Source: Chloroflexota bacterium (GTDB lineage: Bacteria > Chloroflexota > UBA6077 > FW602-bin22 > JAMCVK01). Taken from it: a DNA stretch of 64,000 nt. Where the stretch lies: NCBI GenBank assembly GCA_023475225.1, contig JAMCVK010000016.1:58328-122327 (forward strand), given 5' to 3'. Shown here one piece after another: positions 17,198 to 24,358 of the stretch. The position numbers and the translations under genes were made by a program. How positions within the stretch are numbered: position 1 is the stretch's first letter; every line of letters starts with the position of its first letter. The notes below the pieces were generated by a model, which worked only from the letters and a program-made list of their open reading frames with translations, was not told the DNA's origin and did not search any database.

Positions 17198-18652
17198 ATG
17201 GCCACCTCGTGGACTAATCCCATCGCCCCTGGCAGCCCCGTAAGGGCCTTTGATATCCAGGAGGTCATCAACGCCATCAACAGCAATCGGAGCGCTGCTG
17301 GGTTGCCATCCTTTCCGTGGACTGACCCCACGGTTTTGGCTGGTACACCGGTTAAGGCCGTCCACTTCACGAAGATGCGCGCCGCTACACAGGATCTTTG
17401 GAACAAGAAAGGCATGGGGCGCATCACCCCCTGGCGGGCCTACGGCCTTGACACACCGGGACAAGAACCAGGACCTGGTAAGCCCATCTATGCCCAAGAT
17501 TTGCTGGACGTGCGCCGCTGGCTGAACCAGTATGAGGATGCGCCAGCCACGGTGACCGTGAAAACGCTCAAGGGCATGCATATGCCTGCGGGAGGGGGGA
17601 GCCAGTTTCGCCAGGTGGATGCCTGGGCCTTAGAGGAGGCCGTTCCCTCCTTTGGGATGCTGGTGGCCCTAAGTCAGGACCAGGACCTGGATGCCTCCTA
17701 CCAGACGCAGAGCGGCAACAGCGTCAGCATGGCCACAGTCATGAACTGGTATGCCAATAACCGTGGTACCGAGCTCTTCGTCCGGTTGTACCCTGGACCG
17801 GGACCAGTGCCACCCAGTGGAGGAAGCTATATCCAGAAGACCTTTTCTCAGGTTATGGACGACATCGTGGCTCTGCGAAATGCAAGGGGAGCGAACTTCC
17901 GGCGAATCATCCCGGGCAACGAGCCAAACGCAGATGGTGAATGGCCACAGTCTGGCACTTACCATGACTCGGCGGGTAACTCAGTTAGCTGGACTAACCA
18001 TTACCAGGCTAATTTCTACAAGGCTATGAATGCCTACTATAAGGAGATTATTGATGAGCTTAATAAGAGGAAGGCAAATGGTCAGGCACCGACTGATATC
18101 GAACTCTACTACCCCCCTATGGCTCAGAGCGCCGCAGCGGAGGGTAAAATTCGGTACTGCGATAACGGAGATACCCAACCAGGTACTTTAGATGATGGTA
18201 GCATAGGTTACACCCACCTCCAGCAATCCATTGAATTGTATGGCCGTTTCACCTGGCATAATTATTTCTTCTCCTGGCACGCCGCTGAAGGCTGCGTCGC
18301 CAACTATTTCCCTCAATGGCTCAAGGATGACTTGTACGTGGCGGGCTTCCCCAGCCGCATCACCGAGTGCGGCTGGTGGCCTGACAACAGGGAACATCGA
18401 GATCGGGATAGTAGTGCCGGAACCTACCTCCAATATGACTGCGATGATGCAAATCCGGTCTCAGCATCCGAAGGTACTTACCCACAGGATCTGATCTGGT
18501 TCATTACCCAAAGCCGGGCTGGGAATCTGCCGCCAGCTAGTGGCGTGGCCGTCTGGCTCCTGAGCACCCTCGATCCGAAATTTGATCGCCACGTTGCGGT
18601 TCGAGATGCCCAAAGGCCCTGGTACCAGAGATTCAAAACATGGCAGCCTTAG
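17198..18652 (+). CDS. Glycosidase-like protein with N-terminal helical repeat, no signal peptide
   Basis: 484 residues from ATG 17198 with TTGGAGGATGAGCT upstream. The N-terminal about 115 residues hold two copies of a helical unit (SPVRAFDIQEVINAINSNR and TPVKAVHFTKMRAATQDLW), each linked to a WTDP-type loop. Residues about 120-480 look like a clan GH-A barrel: PGNEPNADGEW with Glu242 as candidate acid/base and RITECGWWPDN with Glu390 as candidate nucleophile; HNYFFSW precedes the latter. No signal peptide. It starts MAT like the fibre-like gene before it. Substrate unknown; it could be a carbohydrate-binding or degrading tip protein. Confidence 0.65.
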   Translation: MATSWTNPIAPGSPVRAFDIQEVINAINSNRSAAGLPSFPWTDPTVLAGTPVKAVHFTKMRAATQDLWNKKGMGRITPWRAYGLDTPGQEPGPGKPIYAQDLLDVRRWLNQYEDAPATVTVKTLKGMHMPAGGGSQFRQVDAWALEEAVPSFGMLVALSQDQDLDASYQTQSGNSVSMATVMNWYANNRGTELFVRLYPGPGPVPPSGGSYIQKTFSQVMDDIVALRNARGANFRRIIPGNEPNADGEWPQSGTYHDSAGNSVSWTNHYQANFYKAMNAYYKEIIDELNKRKANGQAPTDIELYYPPMAQSAAAEGKIRYCDNGDTQPGTLDDGSIGYTHLQQSIELYGRFTWHNYFFSWHAAEGCVANYFPQWLKDDLYVAGFPSRITECGWWPDNREHRDRDSSAGTYLQYDCDDANPVSASEGTYPQDLIWFITQSRAGNLPPASGVAVWLLSTLDPKFDRHVAVRDAQRPWYQRFKTWQP

Positions 18653-18662
18653 GGGGTGGGCT

Positions 18663-19685
18663 ATGCGCCTTGTTAAACCTTTCGTAGTTATCGTCACGGT
18701 TCTTGTGGCATCGATACCGCCATTGCATGCGCAGGTTTTCCCTCAACCTGACGCCCGTACTGAGCAGGCACAGGTTCGCCCTGAGCTTGATGCCCGTATC
18801 GAGATCGTCTGGCCGCACGACCTGGCAGGCAATGAGGTGCCGCTGACCCAGGCCGATAGAGCCAACGTCAGGGTCTACCTCTTTGAGCGGGGCACCCGAA
18901 ATGCCTTCTGTCCGGATGAAGCAGGGGGAGTCGGCGTTTTTCTTATGATCGCCGCAAATAACGATGTCCCATTATATCTTAAGGTCCCGGGGGCAGGCAC
19001 ACCTCGCCGGGTGACGCAGGGTAATATATCTTTCTTTGCCTGGGATTTCAATGATGTTGATGTAAGCCTGGCCCGTAACCCAGAGAATCGGCTCTATTTT
19101 ATCGTGCGCGATTTCGTGTCGGTGCCACCCTCGAAAACTCTGGTTGGGGGGAAGGTCCCTGGATATCTTAACGTAAACAGCAACGTGTGGGCCCATGGGG
19201 CAAACGCCCTCACTTTCTTCCCCACTCAGGACGTTCCTACAGGCACTGCCCCCGCACCACCTCCCGGACCATTACCCCGGATAGACCCCAAAATCCAGAT
19301 CGTCTGGCCGCACGACCGGCAGGGCAGGGAGGCGCCGGTGACACAAGGGGATCTGGTCAATATTGGCGTCACCGTCTTCCACCACGGAACGCTCATCTCG
19401 GTGTCACCAGAAGACGCCCGATCCGTACAGCTCTATCAGGGCCTCAACCAGGAGCCGTTGCGGCCCGTGGCTCTGGGTCAGAAGCGCATCGTGATGGCCA
19501 GGGGGATCACCTATCCGGTCTGGGAGTTCAATAACATCGATGTCTCAGCAGCCAGAGACCCTCGTAACAAATACTTCTTCCAGGTCAAAACCTCCGGAAG
19601 TGAGGGCTCCAACATCTGGGTGCATGGGGCTGATGGTCGCACCTACTTTCCTATCCAGGACGTGCCGGACACTGGCTGCCCGTAG
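18663..19685 (+). CDS. Secreted protein with two copies of a WPHD domain
   Basis: 340 residues from ATG 18663, preceded by AGGGGGTGGGCT; the frame also extends upstream inside the previous gene, but this ATG gives a clear signal peptide (MRLVKPFVVIVTVLVASI, cleavage near HAQ). The mature protein is an internal duplication: RIEIVWPHDLAGNEVPLTQAD and KIQIVWPHDRQGREAPVTQGD begin two modules of about 130-150 residues. Each runs through VxVxLFERGT / VTVFHHGT, a WDFNDVDVSLARNP / WEFNNIDVSAARDP segment, and ends NVWAHGANALTFFPTQDVP / NIWVHGADGRTYFPIQDVP. Likely beta-sandwich, extracellular. Function unknown; last intact gene of the cassette. Confidence 0.7.
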   Translation: MRLVKPFVVIVTVLVASIPPLHAQVFPQPDARTEQAQVRPELDARIEIVWPHDLAGNEVPLTQADRANVRVYLFERGTRNAFCPDEAGGVGVFLMIAANNDVPLYLKVPGAGTPRRVTQGNISFFAWDFNDVDVSLARNPENRLYFIVRDFVSVPPSKTLVGGKVPGYLNVNSNVWAHGANALTFFPTQDVPTGTAPAPPPGPLPRIDPKIQIVWPHDRQGREAPVTQGDLVNIGVTVFHHGTLISVSPEDARSVQLYQGLNQEPLRPVALGQKRIVMARGITYPVWEFNNIDVSAARDPRNKYFFQVKTSGSEGSNIWVHGADGRTYFPIQDVPDTGCP

Positions 19686-19893
19686 TCCTATCAACGGAGC
19701 TCACACAGGTATCAGCTCCTGGGGAGACTACAACGACTACGTGCGCCTCTTAGGCCAACTGGATGGCTATGCGGTGTGGCTTCTGTCTGATGCCACCAAC
19801 CCTCCACTTTGTGACTATAGTTCTCTACCCGCTGCTCAACTACGAAGCCAGATAGATGACGCCGAAGGATTCGCAGATGGCCGCGATAGCTAA
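19686..19893 (+). pseudogene. Gene fragment after the WPHD protein
   Basis: Just past the stop of the WPHD gene, another frame carries protein-like sequence (GAHTGISSWGDYNDYVRLL, then AVWLLSDATNPP) resembling the start of a TIM-barrel domain in Chloroflexota secreted glycosidases. It has no start of its own and ends after about 65 residues, overlapping the 3' end of the opposite-strand SpoIIM-like gene. It suggests that the cassette was once longer and was truncated here by deletion or frameshift. Confidence 0.35.
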
Positions 19894-20502
19894 GAAAACA
19901 ACTACAAACACGTAGATCAGGGCTGTATGTTTGAGCCCAACAACGTAGCCTCCCCAGTAACCTCTAGCACCTACCCCGGCTGGCCGCAGAGCAGCCCTGC
20001 CCAAGGCCCAGGCTGCGAGCATAGCCAGAACGTAACCCTGCCCTTCTAGGACAAGTATGACCAGAAAACCAGCCGTCTTAACCACACCAGCCAAGACAAC
20101 CATAGACAGCAGCACCCCCCAAGCGGTAGCCCGGAAACAGCCCAGGATGATACCAGCGAAGGGTACGATCAAAGATGGTAATGTTATGTAAAGAATGGCT
20201 CCCATCGCCAAATTGAACAGGAAGGTCAGCGTGGCGGCCAGAGGGAAGTTACCGCTGAGGTAGGCTTCGGCGACGACCCTGAATGGCATCGTCTTAAACG
20301 CCCCGCCGATCTCCCTCAATAAGGAATGCGACAACTGGGTTTGCAGCAATGGGTTAAGGAACAAATAAAAAGCCACCAGGAGAATAAGACTATAATAGAG
20401 CACGTTCAAAACCAGGTAGGCTTGGCGGTATTGGGCCACTGTTCGTGTGGCCACCTGGAAGATGCGCCGTAAACTATTCACTCTGTTTACCCCCTCATCC
20501 AA
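19840..20502 (-). CDS. SpoIIM-family membrane protein
   Basis: 220 residues, about five or six membrane segments. The order of segments and motifs (NFPLAATLTFLFNLAMGAI, then PFAGIILGCFRATAWGVLL and a GQGYVLAMLAAW segment) resembles the Stage II sporulation protein M (DUF95) family, members of which occur in many non-sporulating bacteria. The gene is followed upstream by LiaF-like and PspC genes in the same direction (4-base gap to the LiaF-like gene), making a probable three-gene envelope operon. Exact role unknown. Confidence 0.65.
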   Translation of the reverse strand: MDEGVNRVNSLRRIFQVATRTVAQYRQAYLVLNVLYYSLILLVAFYLFLNPLLQTQLSHSLLREIGGAFKTMPFRVVAEAYLSGNFPLAATLTFLFNLAMGAILYITLPSLIVPFAGIILGCFRATAWGVLLSMVVLAGVVKTAGFLVILVLEGQGYVLAMLAAWALGRAALRPAGVGARGYWGGYVVGLKHTALIYVFVVVFLAIAAICESFGVIYLAS

Positions 20503-20506
20503 ACGC

Positions 20507-21433
20507 TCAGCGAATGGTTATGTGAGCTACACCACTGTCGATCTCCAGATCAAGCCTATTTTGCGCCTGATCATATCCCGGAGAGATATAATAAGCCCCT
20601 GACCTGGGGAACCGTCCCTCGTCAACATCAATCGAGCTCAACCCCTCCTTGGATTTGATCCTGGCCGCTACGCCCTTTGGTATCTCTACGGTCAAATCGG
20701 CCGCGCCGGCCTTGATGTTGGCCATCGTCTGCCCCGCTTGCTCCGGTAGCCTGATCTCGCCCGAACTAGCACCTACATTAAGACGCATCTTCTGCACGTT
20801 CAGTTGCTTGAGATCAAGGTTCATCCGGCAGGCCCCCACTTGAAGCCGTAGATCCAGGGGAAGGCGAGGCGTGAGCTTGACATCCCAATTGGCGGCACCA
20901 TCCTCAAAAGGCAACCAGACGTCCCTCCGACTGCTGAGACGCAATGTACCCTCGCCAGCTGATGACTGGAACTCTCTGTCTACGCGGCGACCAGGGCCAC
21001 GTCCCTGGAAATCCCCCTCCATTAGAAGGGGAGACTCATTACTAAGACTAGCGATGGTCAAATCACCAGCCCCAAACCTTATCTCCACCCTCGCCCGTTG
21101 TAAGCCGTTTAAGTCCTGGCTCAGATGCTGAACGCCACCTTGACTACCGACCCAACCGACATAGTAATAGCTGGTGTAGAGAAAGGCACCACCGATAGCC
21201 AATGCGACTACTACAAGTGCTATTACGGCCATAGTCCAGGGATTGGATCGACCAAAAACCAGCTCCATCCCTAGCAGGATGAGCAGGAGCGGCCAAAGGC
21301 GCCAGAGCGTACTCCAGAGACCCCAGGGCAAAAGACCAAGATTTTGCAGAAGAAGGAGCAATCCTAAGACGATTAAAATTAGCGGTCCAACGATATGCCT
21401 GCGGGGACCGCCATTGGAAACGTTGTCAGACAT
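20507..21433 (-). CDS. LiaF-like membrane protein with toast-rack-type C-terminal domain
   Basis: 308 residues. Three short hydrophobic segments at the N-terminus (VGPLILIVLGLLLLLQNLG; LWPLLLILLGMELVFG; MAVIALVVVALAIGGAFL) match the DUF5668-type membrane module. The rest is a repetitive beta-rich domain (LQVGACRMNLDLKQL, LNVGASSGEIRLP, IKAGAADLTVEIP) of the LiaF/DUF4097 type. It should sit in the cytoplasmic membrane with the beta domain outside. It is flanked by PspC (4-base gap) and SpoIIM-like genes, which supports a role in sensing envelope stress. Confidence 0.75.
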   Translation of the reverse strand: MSDNVSNGGPRRHIVGPLILIVLGLLLLLQNLGLLPWGLWSTLWRLWPLLLILLGMELVFGRSNPWTMAVIALVVVALAIGGAFLYTSYYYVGWVGSQGGVQHLSQDLNGLQRARVEIRFGAGDLTIASLSNESPLLMEGDFQGRGPGRRVDREFQSSAGEGTLRLSSRRDVWLPFEDGAANWDVKLTPRLPLDLRLQVGACRMNLDLKQLNVQKMRLNVGASSGEIRLPEQAGQTMANIKAGAADLTVEIPKGVAARIKSKEGLSSIDVDEGRFPRSGAYYISPGYDQAQNRLDLEIDSGVAHITIR

Positions 21434-21437
21434 CTCT

Positions 21438-21908
21438 CTAGGCCCTCCTTCGGAAAAGTAGGGCCACGCCGATGGCTACCAGAATTAGCGGCCAGAGCAG
21501 ATGCCAATTAAACCACCAGAAGAGGTGGAAATTGGACATAAGAAAAACGACCCCCAGAAGGATTAAGATCAGCCCAGCCGTGTAAGCGCCTCGGGTACGC
21601 CTTTCAGTGGGAACCCCAGCCTGGCCACCGAAACCAGCCCTTAGCTCCTCCCCAAGTTCCTTGGCCGTCTCTTTGATCTCGGCGATATTCTCCCTGAGTA
21701 CCTCCCTGGGATGGACCGCGACGCTGGATTCCTCAGGCATGACGATAGCCAGGACGATATAGGCCAGTATACCCGTTCCACCGGCGAGAACGATAAGGAC
21801 AAAGATAAGCCTGACGAGGGTTGGATCGAGATCAAAATACTGAGCGAGGCCGCCACAAACACCAAAAAGCATGCGGTCAGTCCGGCTGCGGTAGAGTCGC
21901 TTTTCCAT
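21438..21908 (-). CDS. PspC-domain membrane protein
   Basis: 156 residues. The N-terminal PspC domain is clear (RMLFGVCGGLAQYFDLDPTLVRL, shown here as GVCGGLAQYFDLDPTLVRL, about 16-34), followed by a hydrophobic segment ending VMPEES. A charged linker leads to a C-terminal pair of hydrophobic segments (LILILLGVVFLMSNF; LLWPLILVAIGVALLF) shared with the next gene. PspC proteins take part in the envelope-stress response. First gene of the likely PspC-LiaF-SpoIIM operon; ATG 21908 follows GGAGGATATTCG. Confidence 0.85.
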   Translation of the reverse strand: MEKRLYRSRTDRMLFGVCGGLAQYFDLDPTLVRLIFVLIVLAGGTGILAYIVLAIVMPEESSVAVHPREVLRENIAEIKETAKELGEELRAGFGGQAGVPTERRTRGAYTAGLILILLGVVFLMSNFHLFWWFNWHLLWPLILVAIGVALLFRRRA

Positions 21909-21959
21909 CGAATATCCTCCTCTAAATTGGCTTCACTTCTTTGAATAGCTCCTCCCCCA

Positions 21960-22053
21960 AATCCGCCTTCGGCGGATTCAAGGTAGCCCTGCGGGCTTTT
22001 TGCACTCTGGGGCACATCCCCAGACCCCTGCCAAAGGGGCGCCGCCCCCTTGG
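21960..22053. repeat. Run of four short hairpins in an intergenic region
   Basis: In the 196-base gap between pspC and the DUF488 gene, four inverted repeats follow one another: AATCCGCC/GGCGGATT (21960-21978, loop TTC); AGCCC/GGGCT (21985-21997, followed by TTTT on the plus strand); TCTGGGG/CCCCAGA (22006-22024, loop CACAT); CCAAAGGGGC/GCCCCCTTGG with one mismatch (22031-22053, loop GCC). GC-rich elements of this kind are often dispersed REP-like repeats; copy number elsewhere cannot be checked here. Hairpins two to four could also act as terminators or mRNA ends for the minus-strand DUF488 gene. Confidence 0.6.
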
Positions 22054-22104
22054 AACCCCCGTTGCAAGGTACAGGTGCAATTATTACACGTCGCATCCAC
22101 CGTA

Positions 22105-22548
22105 TCAAGTCCGCCTGGCTGGCACCCAGGTTCTATTCACCTCCAGGATATGAATCACTTCCCAACCCCTCTTTTGCAGTTCCGCGGCGATGAAACGGCG
22201 GTGGCACTTCCAGGGGAAACGTTCAGCGCACATAACCACCACCCCTCGCTGCGCCGCCTCCTCCTCCAACCGCCGTAACCCCTGTTGAAAGGACCCTGTC
22301 GCTGTATAAGCCTCATAGCCACCTGAGCGATAGCCACCCAGCTCCTCCCCTAGATAGAGATAGCTGAGGCCGAATTCAGCCAGCAGGCGGGACAGATTAT
22401 CCTTCTTGTAGGAGACGATGCGGCTGGTGGGAAAACGCCGCACATCCACCACCACCTCGATGCCATAGCTTTTAAGAAGATGAATGAACTCCCCAGAGTC
22501 TCTGGTACTCGAGCCCACCGTGAATATCACTCCCTGCCTAGAACTCAT
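22105..22548 (-). CDS. DUF488 family protein
   Basis: 147 residues. FTVGSSTRDSGEFIHLL at the N-terminus and VVVDVRRFPTSR are the DUF488 signatures; the C-terminal VVMCAERFPWKCHRRFIA holds the conserved Cys/Glu/Cys-His cluster (CAE...CHR). The biochemical role of the family is not established. It overlaps the DUF72 gene by 4 bases (ATGA), so the two are translationally coupled, a pairing that suggests a shared task. Confidence 0.88.
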   Translation of the reverse strand: MSSRQGVIFTVGSSTRDSGEFIHLLKSYGIEVVVDVRRFPTSRIVSYKKDNLSRLLAEFGLSYLYLGEELGGYRSGGYEAYTATGSFQQGLRRLEEEAAQRGVVVMCAERFPWKCHRRFIAAELQKRGWEVIHILEVNRTWVPARRT

Positions 22549-23255
22549 CTTGCCTCCAGAAGGGCTCTAAAACGCAGCGCATCATCGTACATCGAGATAT
22601 TATTGAACATAGTATAGGTTGCAAACCCTTCGCACCAATCCTTAAGAGTCAGCAGCTCTGCCTCAGAGTAGCGGTGCCGGTAGCCAGGACCACCATGGAG
22701 GCGAAAGTACCTGATGCGGCCATATAGAGGCTCACGCTCAAAAGGATCAACCCCATGGATCAGATCCAGTGCTCTACATAGCTCCCCGACCGTCTCATCA
22801 TCCCACGCACCCCGTGGTTCCCACACAAAGAGACGTCCCTCCCGTTCTATCTCCGTGAAGAAGCATCTCATATTCTCGATATTCTCCATAGATGGCTTGA
22901 AGCGGGCCGGACATTGGAAAATGATGACCGAAGCTCCCAGGGCAGCAGCGATCTCCCTTGTCCTCTGCCAGGCCTCTCTCACCACCTCCGTAGGCTTGAA
23001 GTGGCCATAATTGTCCGGGTTCTGCGGATGGATTCCTGCCTTACGGTAAGTAGGACTGGTGGGCTCGTGGGTGATGAGCTGCCAGGCCTTCAAGGTGAAC
23101 TCAAAATCAGCCGGGGCTTGGGCCCGCCAGCGCCGCACCGTCTCCAATTGGAGTGGCTTATAGAAGGTCTGCTGCAATTCCACTACCCTGAATTCAGCGA
23201 AGTATTGTGGCCTACCTTTGGGGAAACCACAGCATCCCACCTTAATGCCGTTCAT
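22545..23255 (-). CDS. DUF72 family protein
   Basis: 236 residues, TIM-barrel-like DUF72 protein. Typical motifs are VGCCGFPKGRPQYFAEFRVVE (here the part VGCCGFPKGRPQYF), FYKPLQLETVRRW, FEFTLKAWQLITH, and YFRLHGGPGYRHRYSEAEL near the C-terminus. Family function is not established. Upstream partner of the coupled DUF488 gene and 42 bases downstream of comF on the same strand. Confidence 0.9.
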   Translation of the reverse strand: MNGIKVGCCGFPKGRPQYFAEFRVVELQQTFYKPLQLETVRRWRAQAPADFEFTLKAWQLITHEPTSPTYRKAGIHPQNPDNYGHFKPTEVVREAWQRTREIAAALGASVIIFQCPARFKPSMENIENMRCFFTEIEREGRLFVWEPRGAWDDETVGELCRALDLIHGVDPFEREPLYGRIRYFRLHGGPGYRHRYSEAELLTLKDWCEGFATYTMFNNISMYDDALRFRALLEAR

Positions 23256-23297
23256 AATAGGGCAGCCTCTTCAACGCTTCCATCTCACTACACATAG

Positions 23298-24032
23298 CTA
23301 TTTGGCCCGTGCTACCACCAGCCCCCAGACTGATTTTGCCCCGCCTCTCTTTAAGGCGATAGCGCAAGCATCGAGCGTAGCCCCGGTGGTGCAGACGTCG
23401 TCGACAAGGAGCACATCCTGATTGGACAGACGGCGATCAAGACACTGGAATGCTCCCCGCACATTACCCCACCGCTGACTAGCTGGTAGGCTCATTTGAG
23501 GTGACGTATCTTTGAGACGAGAAAGACAATCATCCACAATGGGCAGGGCAGCATGTTCACCTAAACAGGCAGTCAAGAGAGCTGCTTGATTATAGCCCCG
23601 TTCCTGGAGACGCTTGGGGGAAAGGGGTACAGGAACGATCACAGTGGCGGCTATGTCACTCTCACCAAGGCAAGCCATGAGCAATTCAGCCAACGGGTCA
23701 GCTAGATGTTCGGCTCGCCTGTACTTGAAGCGGTGGATCATACGACGCAGGGTATCACCGAAATAGTACTTGGCCCTGATACCATCGATGTGCAGCGGGG
23801 ATCGCCAACAGGCCGGGCATGTCTGCACCCCACTGGGGCGTCCGCAGTGACGGCAAACGGGCTTTGGTATTTGAGGCAGCGCCTCGCGGCATGCGTCACA
23901 CAGCCAACTTCCGTAGCGGCCACAACCCTGGCAGCGGGAAGGGAAGAGGAGGTCCAGCAACAGGCCCTGCCAGCCTCGGTGCCTATGCTGTTGGAGAAAG
24001 CCGCGTGACCAATATGGCCATCTTTCAAACAT
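23298..24032 (-). CDS. comF: ComF family phosphoribosyltransferase-like protein
   Basis: 244 residues. The N-terminal zinc-finger part has CQGCGRYGSWLCDAC and CRHCGRPSGVQTCPAC. The C-terminal phosphoribosyltransferase fold shows VIVPVPLSPKRLQERGYNQA (20 residues) and the PRPP-binding DVLLVDDVCTTGATLDAC. In naturally competent bacteria ComF is needed for DNA uptake and processing. ATG 24032 follows GGGGGA, and TATAAT on the minus strand (24053-24048) may be the -10 of its promoter. No other competence genes are in the window. Confidence 0.9.
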   Translation of the reverse strand: MFERWPYWSRGFLQQHRHRGWQGLLLDLLFPSRCQGCGRYGSWLCDACREALPQIPKPVCRHCGRPSGVQTCPACWRSPLHIDGIRAKYYFGDTLRRMIHRFKYRRAEHLADPLAELLMACLGESDIAATVIVPVPLSPKRLQERGYNQAALLTACLGEHAALPIVDDCLSRLKDTSPQMSLPASQRWGNVRGAFQCLDRRLSNQDVLLVDDVCTTGATLDACAIALKRGGAKSVWGLVVARAK

Positions 24033-24101
24033 ACGAGTCCCCCAAACATTATATCACTCTGGGCATCTACCGCTGGGGCTAATTTTACATTTTTTGAGCG
24101 C

Positions 24102-24131
24102 TTGACAAGTGTATTGCTGGTCGCCTATATT
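24102..24131 (+). promoter_or_regulatory. Promoter of the riboswitch transcript
   Basis: TTGACA (24102-24107), 18-base spacer, TATATT (24126-24131). Transcription would begin about 24138, some 20 bases before the riboswitch aptamer. No other plausible promoter precedes the aptamer. Confidence 0.65.
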
Positions 24132-24156
24132 ACTAATGTAATCCCAAAACAACAAA

Positions 24157-24279
24157 GCAGCCTAATTCTCCAGGAGAAGCGGGGGAACCACTTCCGGGGT
24201 GAATCCTGCCAGAGGGCAGGTAGGGTTTCTCTTTCGACCCGAATCCGTCAGCTAACTTCGCAGGCGTTCAGAAGGAGGA
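24157..24279 (+). promoter_or_regulatory. Cyclic-di-AMP riboswitch (ydaO/yuaA type)
   Basis: The segment contains, in order, the conserved blocks of the ydaO class: GGGGGAACCA (24181-24190), GGGGTGAATCC (24196-24206), CAGGTAGGG (24217-24225), CCCGAATCCGTCAGCTAAC (24238-24256), then GCAGGCGTTC and GAAGGAGGA (24271-24279). These match the two-fold symmetric c-di-AMP aptamer seen upstream of cell-wall and potassium genes in other bacteria. A strong terminator follows 14 bases later, so it probably works as an OFF switch: ligand binding favours termination before the downstream genes. Its targets here are a wHTH-like protein and a LysM lipoprotein. Confidence 0.9.
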
Positions 24280-24292
24280 ATAGCAGCGGTGA

Positions 24293-24324
24293 AAAAGACC
24301 AGAGGCTATAGCCTCTGGTCTTTT
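24293..24324 (+). terminator. Rho-independent terminator of the c-di-AMP riboswitch
   Basis: A perfect 32-base palindrome: AAAAGACCAGAGGCTA (24293-24308) and TAGCCTCTGGTCTTTT (24309-24324). As RNA it is a GC-rich hairpin ending in U-run TTTTC. It lies between aptamer and first coding region, as expected for the expression platform. Its symmetry would also let it terminate in the reverse direction. Confidence 0.85.
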
Positions 24325-24358
24325 CTGTCTGGTGAGGCTGATTATGGAGGTATCAAAG

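Noticed and set aside
16464..18652. Prophage remnant
   Set aside because: Fibre-like composition alone; no integrase, terminase, capsid or lysis gene and no attachment repeats were found around it.
19840..20502. Evidence that the organism forms spores
   Set aside because: A SpoIIM-like membrane protein alone is not diagnostic; the family is common in non-sporulating bacteria and no other spore gene is in view.
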